From: Isoetes taiwanensis | Taxonomy: Eukaryota; Streptophyta; Lycopodiopsida; Isoetales; Isoetaceae | Assembly (NCBI GenBank): GCA_021234155.1 | Contig: JAJEKV010000171.1 | Span: 973,653-1,037,652, forward strand | DNA length: 64,000 nt | Reading direction: 5' to 3' | Part shown: piece by piece, positions 55,386 through 64,000 of the stretch | Position numbering within the stretch: position 1 is the first letter of the stretch | Layout: the number at the start of each line of letters is the position of its first letter | Made by a program: the position numbers and the translations under genes | Notes under the pieces: model-generated | Database searches by the model: none | What the model was told of the DNA's origin: nothing | Seen by the model: only the letters and a program-made list of their open reading frames with translations

Positions 55386-55617
55386 ATGCCATCACGAGCT
55401 TTGATGTTGATGACGAGTGAATCTGCACCTGCTAATAATGTAATAATGACATGGGTACCTAATAACTAAGTAAGGATGTAATAGCATTCTGATTAAGGAT
55501 GTAATATCACGCATACTAGTATGAAATAAGTATTATTCTTGTACGTATACAACAGTCTGATACACGTTCAATAATGGTGAACTCTACCCCAATAATTCAC
55601 CTCAATCATTCCACTTC

Positions 55618-55626
55618 ACTATAAAA
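55618..55626 (+). promoter_or_regulatory. TATA box of small gene 2
   Basis: ACTATAAAA, about 40 bases upstream of ATG 55663, in the same sequence context as in copy 1 (TTCAATAATGG...CCAATAATTCAC...TTCACTATAAAA). Confidence 0.6.
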
Positions 55627-55662
55627 GCTTCCCAGTTCGGGGCTACATTTCATTCATCCCCC

Positions 55663-55866
55663 ATGGATTTCTCGCCTTCTTCGATTCACCACATTGAGGC
55701 GATCAAGTGCTCAATGAGCCACGCAGATCTTGTTGGTTGCCTTGACAGGCATCTTCTTCTTGATCCCTACCTGCGAAGAAAAGCTTTAGGCGCTGAGATT
55801 CATTGCCCTCGTCAATTAGGTGTTATGATCCATCTGATTTGGCTTCCTGGCGCGCATGAGCTATGA
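55663..55866 (+). CDS. Small hypothetical protein, tandem copy 2 (67 aa)
   Basis: Paralogue of the gene at 55179, in direct orientation about 484 bp downstream. The conserved positions are KC-x2-S-x2-DL-x2-C, LDPYL-x2-KA-x-G and H-x-x-WLPG. The two proteins differ at more than half of their residues, so the duplication is not recent. Unknown function. It could be a small secreted, regulatory or defence-related protein, but nothing in the sequence decides this. Confidence 0.65.
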   Translation: MDFSPSSIHHIEAIKCSMSHADLVGCLDRHLLLDPYLRRKALGAEIHCPRQLGVMIHLIWLPGAHEL

Positions 55867-56039
55867 GATATCGGGGATCACTACTACAAATCGAAGATGA
55901 ATGAATCACTGTTTGGCATTGTATAGTGTAAGAGCTCTTGTGTTGAGATGAAAAACACAAAGCCTAATGAATAATAACTAGTCTATTGTAAGGTGCATGT
56001 CATGTATGATATAGTAATTATGTAAAAGAGCATTGCATA

Positions 56040-59000
56040 CCTCAAGAGTTCTCATCCTCGTCGTTAGCTTCTTTAGCCACCAATTCTTGCAACCGAGACC
56101 TCACACTACGGGGATCACTTTGGCGACAACGGCTCGGTCCCCACGGCCCAACCATAGTCTATCGTTTTCAAATGTTGGTAGCGTGGCGGGTCATTAGGAT
56201 TCGGTCTCCAATTCTTGCTCCAGCAATCCCTATCTTGCATTGCATATGAGGTACCCTTTCTTTGCAAATGGCTCAAACCAAGAAACAAACACCTCTTCAT
56301 AGTGAGGGAGATTAGGGTCCTCTCTTTGGTCCTCTTCCTAAAGGCCATCCACGTCGGGCGGTTATCATGTGGCCCCATCGGCAAGAGCATTCCTTTCTTC
56401 ACATCTTGGTAGGGGTCTAATATTTCAACAGGGTTCTTGGTTCTACCGAGAAAGGCCCGACATAATGAGATGCACCAATGTGTTCATCCACCAATAAGTT
56501 GTCGGGTTCTTCTAATGCGGTTTGTCCGGTGTGGGCGGAAATCTGAATAACAGTTCTCCGGGGCTGAGCGTCCCCAAGCACTTCGCAACAAGGTGGACCA
56601 GTAGTCAATAACTTCATTCATATATGTGTTAGACCATGAGTTATCGCCCGCTCTAGAAATAGCTGCCCGGTGCATCATGTACTTGGCAATTGAAGCTCTC
56701 AAGGCACCTATATCACATCCAAGCTCTCGATATGGTTTGCATCGACCTTAGGTGACCCTCTAGGAATCATAGGTAAGTCTTGGGCATCCTCCTTCCACAT
56801 TTTAATTCCCTTTTCGGGTAGCCACTCCCTATGCCCCCCTCCTCATCTTGTAGAACATTAGTGGCCATCCATCATTCATCTGAAACTTGAAGAGTAGAGG
56901 TTCCAAATGACCACATAAAAACGGTCCTTCTTATCAGGGATAAAACCTTTCACGAATTCTTTCCAGTTGGGAACCTCAGACACAAGGTAGGGCGTAGGAG
57001 ACTTTGAACTACACTGCCTGAAGAGTTGCATAAGCTCCGGAATAGTCAATGCATCTGATCTTCTCAACAGAGTGGAGTAGTTTCCAAAGAGGGCATCTAT
57101 GTCATCGTGGGTATGTCCAACCATCATGAATCCCAGTTGCACCTGATCGAAGACACCTAACCAGACCAAATATGACAAGTAAGAGAAAAGATACCTGTTC
57201 TTGTTTTGTCCTGAGCAATTGTCTAGTTGCAAGTAAAGCCTCCTAGGCAACTTCTTTGGTATCAGAGGGCCCTTGATAGGAGGCATAAAATCATTTCTAG
57301 TGCCATTCACCATTTTTGTCCTAAGGGCTTCCGTGTTCATAATTGCTCCACCCCAGCAGCTCTCTTGATGATCTGTATTTCTCAAATGACCCCAGTTGTC
57401 CTCAGATTGATTCTCTAGTGTTTTCAAGGTATGATTTAAAGATCCCACATGAAAATTTGAATCATCGGCGGTCCAAAATGAGAAGTGCCCCAAAGCACCT
57501 ACACCATGCCCATGCATGAGAGCACCCGATAAGACTCACCTTCAACCGTTCACCCCTCCATGCAGATTTTGCTAGCTTCTCCGGGCGAGGAACCATCGTC
57601 TTATTCTGATCCATCTTATCATGTATAATGGTTAAGGCATTTTCGGGGAGATCGGTGAGACAAAGCTCTCCGCGACCCGGTAGAGACTCCCCGGGAAAGT
57701 TGGGCTGTCATGTGAGATTTCCTTTCCACGGCGAAGCTCTCTTCTTTCTCTTGGATCTCTAGTCTTGGCAAGTTTCTCCTTTATCACAATACAATTATTA
57801 CACTTAGAAAATGCTATTCTTTTGGCGATTGCTACCTCGAGTGGTTCTCCTTCCATGTTGACAAGAAGGGCGATTGAGAAACATGTTTTCTGTCATGTAA
57901 TGGGCGGTTATATCTACCTCTTGATGAATGTCCTTTTTAGTCAAGATGGAAGGTAATCTCTTCACATTTTCTCTAGTTCCCCCACTCGTAACCTTTGGCG
58001 GTGTGGCATAGTTTCAAACATTCTCATCTATGTACATAGATAGCCGCGCACCTCCGGCCGGTGTATGAGACCTTGGCTTCATGGACCCGGAGTTTCCATG
58101 CTCGCAATCCTGTGCCCTTCCATGAAAAGCTTCCTCCATTTGTAAAATGTAGAAACCGTATACATATGCACTATGCCATGCCTTCACACTCTACTCCTGT
58201 TGTTCGACGTTAGCTTTTCACACATCCATTCTCACGAACAAAGATCTAGCATGTTGTGCGCAAAAGTCGTGCGTTACGAGCTTTTCATGTTCCAGTAGAA
58301 GGTCCTCATGGCGGATATCTCCTTAACTGTGAAATTAGCACAACATCTCTTCAAGCAGCACATGGAGGACCTGAACTGCAAGATAGCTTCAGGTGTGGTT
58401 TTCCTTTCACCTTTTTTTGGGGTCGAGCGTCCTCTCGCCTTCCTGTTCACCATGTGGTACTGTCTTTTTTTTGTTACTCCAGCCTCGGGCCTGACGGCAT
58501 AAGCTTCCTTCTCGACCTCAGTCTCCTTCACGGCCGTAACTAGGCTAGAAACTGGAATACTGTCAACGAGAACCAATGCTATTGGCCATCTCACCAAGTC
58601 ATGCATCTGTGGCATTTCTGCACAAGCCTGACAGAGCATAGTAATCTTCTCGGGCATTGGCAACAAATTCAGTACAGAAACCCCTATCCATGCTTCACCC
58701 AACTTCATGTCAGATACGGCATCGTTTGGATCTGCGAAAACGATGACACCTGTAGCATAAGCCAGTTTGCAGCACTCGTGCAGTAACTCACATGTCTTTT
58801 CCACTAGTTTATCCCTGCAAATCCCCTGCAATTCAATTGGTTCATTGTTTCCTTCACAGGAGTTTACTGGAACTTGCCAATTTATCCGTTTGATCGACCG
58901 GTGGTGTGCTAACATCGGTCTTTGGGTGATTTCATCATGAACGTCGCTTTTGGACCAAAGAATGAAGCTACCAACAGCCTCCTCTAGGTGGTTCAATTCC

Positions 59001-59300
59001 GCTTCTGGAAACGGCAGTGGTATCTGCCCATCAAAGACAACGACTAGAGAAACTACTATCAATTAAATGCACCGCACGGGGCGTTGTGGTGATTTTTGAA
59101 GTTATGCACTTTCGCCCTCGCCTTCTTCCCCAACGGTGAAAAGACCGTAGAGCTTCCATCAAATAAAGTCAACATTTTGCTTTCGTCAACATCGCGATGG
59201 CGATGTTGGACCTCATTAGAAGAAAAAAAATGCACGTACTCAAAGACCCAAAGGGGCGACATAATACCTCGGGGAAGATGCTAAGGCGCATTCTCTTGAA
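56040..59300 (-). pseudogene. DUF7869-type transposase of element G with N-terminal DUF8039-like domain
   Basis: Best-preserved transposase in the window. On the minus strand: a DUF8039-like segment DGQIPLPFPEAELNHLEEAV and GSFILWSKSDV (near 59030-58950); a Cys motif CCLKRCCANFTVKEI (near 58350-58300); FSKCNNCIVIKEKLAKTRDP (near 57810-57750); a 213-codon frame (57517-56876) with LYLQLDNCSGQNKNRYLFSY (57235-57180) and GFMMVGHTHDDIDALFGNYS (57130-57070); then C-terminal pieces to about 56040 (GMLLPMGPHDNRPTW). D-N-C-x-G-x-N-K-N and GHTHDDID are the hallmark motifs. Frame breaks and possible introns separate the parts, for example between 58270 and 57860. Confidence 0.75.
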
Positions 59301-60582
59301 CACATGGGTATAAATGCGGAAGCACAAGACAGCGGCAGGGGGAGATCGACGGCGATCCATCCGCCTCTATGGTGGACCTTTAATCCTTCAAATCTACCTA
59401 GAAACTTTGTCTAATCTAACTAACCATTTAAAACCACCTATCTACTAGACTTACCTCGAAAAGATCGCAATCGCGATTAATTCGGTAATCTCGCGTCGCT
59501 ATGTAGCTGCTATGCTCGGGATGAACGCATTCGCGATTCTTTCATCAGGAACATCGAGCAGTCGGTAGCAAAAATAGATGCTTGAGTAAGTCTACTTAAA
59601 TCAAATGTCTATGTGAATATTAATTGCGTTATTATTTCCACAACGAAAATTGCACAATCCGGTTAATTAAAATGGAGATCTGTGGGTGAATTGAACATTT
59701 GGGAGCAAAACCATTAGCACTACCATTAGAGAACCATTATGTTACCGTGATATTCCCTCACTATCAATTGGTCAGAAATAAACAATTCAATTGGGCCTCG
59801 CTAACCCGGATTATCTGAGATCCACGAGCGACATATACCAAGAAAGAGATGGTGCATATGTTGTTATGGTTGTGAGGGGCACTATTATAACCTATACATA
59901 AACAACAAATCGAAAATCTCTCACGAATTGACAACTTCTAGCTTGGATAGGCGGTAAGGCATTAGGATTTTTGTACCCGGTAGCTTAGAGTAGGCGGCGC
60001 GTAGCTTCAAGATGAGCACTATAGCCCTGATGAGCGGTCGGCCTCCAAAAATCCAACAGCCGACGAGAAGAACGGCGCCTTCGAGAACACCACCTTTCCG
60101 ATTACAAAAACTGGAAATCCGCCCTCTTCATCGGCCTTGAAATTCGGGTTTAAAATTTGAAATCGGTTGTCTCTTTTCGGGGCCTTCAACGCTCCGAGCG
60201 TCTTAATTATGGTTCCATAGGGCCTTTATTACATTACACTTTTGAATTTGGAGGTGCGACGACCCAAGTACCTCTTGTCCCAGAGAATGCCACGTTTACA
60301 ATAAAGTTGTTGTGTGTCCATTAATGCTGGTGCATTAATGGTGGGTATTTATGAATGCGGCCCGTATTAATGGCTGCCATTTATGGCGTGTCGGCTCCCG
60401 CTGCGTGCGGATTAAATTAATCCGGCTTCCCAGAGCCAGATATTTATTCTCGCGATCCCGGACTTTCATTCCGCCAGCGATTTCGGCGAAGCGCCTTCGC
60501 GATTCCGGTATTAAGCCTCCTCCGAAGCGCCTTCCACCGCGGTCGAAATCAACCCGTTTTTGAAAGCTTCCGGCCGTGATCC
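59301..60582. other. Intergenic region between divergent genes of element G
   Basis: About 1.3 kb without recognised genes. It corresponds by position to the central intergenic region of transposon F, but no CTATGCGCGCATAG array was found. Short CG-rich words such as GATCGCAATCGCGATT near 59463-59478 are present. Confidence 0.45.
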
Positions 60583-63500
60583 ATGGCAAAAGCCCACCTC
60601 GAAGGTTAGTTCCAACCTCACCATTTCAAAGATCACGTGGTACGATTTCTTTTCGATAGTGCATGTTCAATTAGAATCTTCACCTTTTAGTAATGTGGTC
60701 ATTAGAAGGTCTGGAACTCAACGGGGATGTTGCTTCGGTGGTCGGACCGGATACAGCGTCCGCGATCACGCTGATTCTTTCGATTAGCGGCGACGCTGAT
60801 AAAGTCGTGTTGAGTGGTCAACAACATGTGATCGCGATCTTCTTGAACGACTCACCACACCTGGTGGCATTGCGATCTTACGAATCACTCATGAGGATGG
60901 CGGTGTGATCTCAAACTGATGTTGGGAAGAAGAACTTGTGCATTGCGAATAACGACCCACTTCTTGCCCCAACTCTGTGGATTTGTATCAAGGCCCGGAG
61001 CGTTGAACCCAATAAGATCATCACACCTTCAAATGAAAGAAAGTGGTGTATAGAAATTGCCTGAGCAATTCCACGGGCGAAAGCGACCAGCCAAGTAAAG
61101 ACCTCTGCTTGTTCCTCGGGTGGCAAAGCCGATGACATACGGCGGATAGAAATTACAATGTCGCTATGTGGGAAGGAACAAAAACAATGTCCAAAGGCAG
61201 CTATTATATGCGGCGTAGAGGACACCACAATTGATTCATTGGTATGTCCTTAAATGGACAAACTATGATCCCCCGGCTCATGGCGACTAGCAAATTAAAC
61301 AAGCGATCCTTGGAAAGAATGTTCCGGCCGGTCGCGAAAGGATACGGTAGATGCGGTCCTGAATCTGTCTGCAATGCGGAATAGCGGGCAATAGGGATAT
61401 ATTATGCGGCTTCGACATCACGAGAAAAAGGTTTGCGGCGGATAAGAAACCACCTAGCATTGCGAAAGCTAAGCGAGATGAGAAGATGCCTTACGTAATG
61501 GACCGCGAGGTGGTTAAAGGGCTCGGTGAAGAAAAACATGTGAAGCCCGGTATCTATAGCGAGGCCTCTGCCGAACCCAAACCCTCTCCGTTGAGCTGTT
61601 TCCCTTTGCCCAACCATCTGGCGGTATAGATCACGCTCAACCTCGGCTATTTGTTCTCCCCCTCGTGCCTAAAGATTCTACCATCCCAAAGTTCGGAATC
61701 AAACTTCGGCAAACTCAATACTTGCGATAGCTTGTGAGAACCTTCTTCTTCCAACACCCCCTTAGTCACCGGTCTTTGCATCGTCCAAGAGGCTAGCATT
61801 TCTATTATACGAACTGCGGCGGACCTCAAATTCAATCTGAAGAAGAAGAGCATAAATTGGCGAGAACAAAGCGCACGAAGCTTGAACAATTCAAGCGGTT
61901 CTACCAGCTTGGTGTGGCGGTTTATGAAGGTTTCAATATTCGATTGCGAACCGGCTCCTGCTAACCTCACGCCGAATGCGTTCAAAGCGACCAACGTCTG
62001 CGGACTCTCGTGAAAGAGTTTCAAAGGCGTATCCCTACGGAGGTGCTCACACCCGCCCGATGTTGTCCCCGACCCCCCATTACGGTGATTGTTATTGTTC
62101 ATGATTTTACGGTTTGTGGGCATCTAACTTACAAGTGCACATTATTTCGGAAAAAAAGATCACATGAGTCCTGAGGAGGATGACTTGAAGGGCAGAAATT
62201 TTGGATAATATCGATAACCACGGTATATGCGCTGCTCAAGCTGCTATGTTGTATTGTTGGAGAGCGGAGCGGATGGGTTTGCTAAAGCCTACGCGAGGGA
62301 GAAGAACAAAAGTGCTTGAGCAGCTTGGATAGAGAATATATTGAGTTGAGCATTCGGTGCAATGAAGTCATAAAGCTAACCTTTGTATATAGAGAGCCAT
62401 TGTTAGAAGCTTCCGCAACTACGGCATCAACATAAAGCGTGGGTTGTCCTCCTCAAGGTCCCATTAGTGCTGCCACCACCTCGGCATGGAAGGTATTTTT
62501 TATTATCTTTGCTCAAAGACATCGCGGCAGCGATTTCCCTAACCATTTGTTTTGTAGGACTTCCACAGAGATAGCTACCACAGCGTTGAAGGTGAAGGGA
62601 GCTAAAGGGCGAAAGCAATTTATTTTTTATGGAGGCGGGTGTTGAAAAGTTAATGGAAATTGGCCAGCGAGATGGGTCAACAAGAAGATTTGTGATGAGC
62701 ATGGAGATTTTCGATAAGCCCTCGAAGGACTTCTTCAACAAAACACGGTTAAGATACCTTGAGGCATGTCTAATCTGAGAGGCTTCTCCGACTTCTGATG
62801 AATTTTGGAAGGAAAGACATCACGTTAAAGGTGCAAAGCGGATATCATGGCGGGTTTAATTGCCCGGCCGTGGCGTGATATTAAAGCCGCGACCTTCATG
62901 CGGAAAAGATTTTGTCATGCGCATCCGCGGCCCCGAAAAGATTACACATTTTGGGAGGAGTTGCTTTACCGACTTTCGATTTCCGCGAACGGCGGATTAC
63001 GGATATATCGATTGGATCTGATGCGGAAAACAAATTACAATAAGGAGCATGTTGTGGGTAATTTGCCGTTGCATTTCTAGAACCCATTAGATCGATTTTG
63101 AAGTGACACGAAGCTATAAAGATCAAGGAGAAAGAAAAATGTTGTGCATCTTTGCCTAACAAAGGAAGGGATTCCCACCTCCACTCCGGTGTGCGAGAAT
63201 GCAACTATGGTGTTCATAGACTTTAGAGGATTCTCTTGCGCATTGTGGGCGTGCAAGAAATATATGGAACTCTTCACAAAAATATCGACATGACAAGCGC
63301 TAATATTTATCACCTTGTCATTCTAATGCGGTCTGCAATTTGCGGTGCTTGTCTGATAAAAAGCAGATTCAAGGCGGGTCCCATATTTGCGTGGGTACAT
63401 ATGGGATGGGATAGGTGAACAAAGAAAAAGTGAAGGAATATGATATTACATCACCCATATGTGCATTAACGAGCGACTCGAGGGTGAGCGATATCATGGG

Positions 63501-63890
63501 AGCTGGAGCCGTTTGACACCAGTATTTGCACCACGAAAGAGGCCACTGCCGCAATGCACATCGGTGGTGGCGAAGATACTGATGAGAAAATGAAGAAGAA
63601 AAATGGCGGACATATTTCCGGGGTAAACCCGGTTTACAAGTTTGTCGAATGGAAGGTGACCACGTGATGAAGTGCCGGATGAAGACATCATATGCCTGCT
63701 ACGGTTGACAAGCTTGTGTAGAAGGATGGTTGTGTTCTTGATTTCTTCTCGGCAGCGCTTCTTGTGTCGCCTTTACTTGCGGGGAAAAGTATTGCTTTAA
63801 AGCCGGGTAAAGTGTGCCGATTTCGAGGGGCTTTCTTGGATAAGCTTCGAAAAAATGAATTAGAGACGGTATTTGGGGAGGCAGTGTGAG
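60583..63890 (+). pseudogene. Degraded plus-strand gene of element G with methyltransferase-like C-terminus
   Basis: A possible first exon MAKAHLEG (60583-60606) and a frame GLELNGDVASVVGPD...VVLSGQQHVIAIF (60700-60905) could be a remnant of a ParB-like domain. Clearer coding-like pieces follow: LMEIGQRDGSTRRFVMSMEI (near 62650-62710), FMRKRFCHAHPRPRKDYTFW (near 62898-62957), and at the end KDGCVLDFFSA...LAGKSIALKPG...FLDKLRKNELETVF (63722-63877). The last matches the AdoMet-binding end of beta-class DNA methyltransferases with the glycine motif degraded. Order and strand relative to the DUF7869 gene match transposon F. Minus-strand frames at 62123-61647 and 61228-60911 are also open, so strand is uncertain there. 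Confidence 0.4.
60911..62123 (-). other. Alternative minus-strand coding-like frames in element G
   Basis: The frames 62123-61647 (158 codons), 61617-61402 and 61228-60911 follow one another on the minus strand and read like parts of one protein (FINRHTKLVEPLELFKLRAL, MFFFTEPFNHLAVHYVRHLL). No family recognised. They overlap the proposed plus-strand gene, and only one reading is likely to be right. Confidence 0.3.
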
Positions 63891-64000
63891 GATAAAGGCG
63901 AGAGCACGAGAATGATCCTCATCGCGATCAATTTAAATATTACCAGCGAGCGAATATATCTAACATCGATTCAATCTTGGATCAAATGGATGAAAAGCTT
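63891..64000. other. Right edge of window, element G continues
   Basis: After the stop near 63890 a plus-strand frame reads DPHRDQFKYYQRANISNIDS to the last base. Element G has no visible terminal inverted repeat inside the window. Confidence 0.3.

Noticed and set aside
61402-62123. Definite minus-strand protein gene in element G
   Set aside because: The frames are open but match no family and overlap a plus-strand gene expected from the layout of transposon F; reported only as an alternative.

Overview
The window looks like nuclear DNA of a land plant, and almost all of it is nested transposable elements. The evidence for a plant is an exon-level fragment of the conserved nucleolar WD40 gene UTP21/WDR36 with GT-AG introns, a plant L1-type LINE, LTR elements primed by initiator-tRNA-Met, and a canonical plant Helitron 3' end. 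I cannot name the species. I found no rRNA, tRNA or prokaryotic gene. Nearly every coding region is broken by frameshifts. Part of this may be consensus error rather than decay, because differences between copies cluster at CG-rich positions.

Layout. Element A (493-15767, minus) is a complete Ty3/gypsy LTR element with 585/586-bp LTRs and a 5-bp AAGAT target duplication. It carries gag, protease, RT-RNase H, integrase and a long extra 3' ORF, and it is interrupted by a LINE (about 1303-4806) and a MITE-like insert (about 11803-12452). A sits inside element D (minus), whose 5' LTR is 20050-21602 and whose internal region covers 20049-15768 and 487-1. D encodes a histone H3-like protein that begins with the H3 tail sequence ARTKQTARK and ends in a divergent H3 fold. 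Next to it are palindromic hairpin modules and an acidic ORF. To the right of D is element B (plus, related to A): gag 21603-22863 and 31617-32185, a pol block in inverted orientation (32186-35565), the extra ORF (about 35840-38560), a polypurine tract and a 3' LTR (38883-39489). B's gag is split by F (22864-31616), an 8.75-kb DNA transposon with perfect 30-bp terminal inverted repeats and a 6-bp TATCAA duplication. F has two divergent genes, a DUF7869-type transposase (minus) and a ParB-like plus beta-class DNA methyltransferase gene (plus), separated and interspersed by arrays of the palindrome CTATGCGCGCATAG.

B is followed by element E (from 39490, plus), a second, truncated member of the D family. 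It has a matching LTR end, PBS, hairpins and an H3-like C-terminal ORF. After E come the UTP21 fragment (44.4-45.1 kb), a stretch with no gene I can identify (45.2-48.1 kb), a roughly 6-kb inverted-repeat (foldback) structure built from GATTC-rich arrays (48.1-54.1 kb), a Helitron 3' terminus (54.79 kb), and two tandem-duplicated small genes (55.18 and 55.66 kb). The window ends in element G (56.0 kb to the right edge), where another DUF7869 transposase (minus) is paired with a degraded plus-strand gene that ends in a methyltransferase-like segment.

Two systems deserve attention. The first is an LTR retrotransposon family that encodes a histone H3 variant or mimic immediately downstream of its primer-binding site. 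The second is a DNA transposon family that couples a DUF7869 transposase with a ParB/DNA-methyltransferase and carries many copies of a CpG-rich palindrome confined to noncoding positions.
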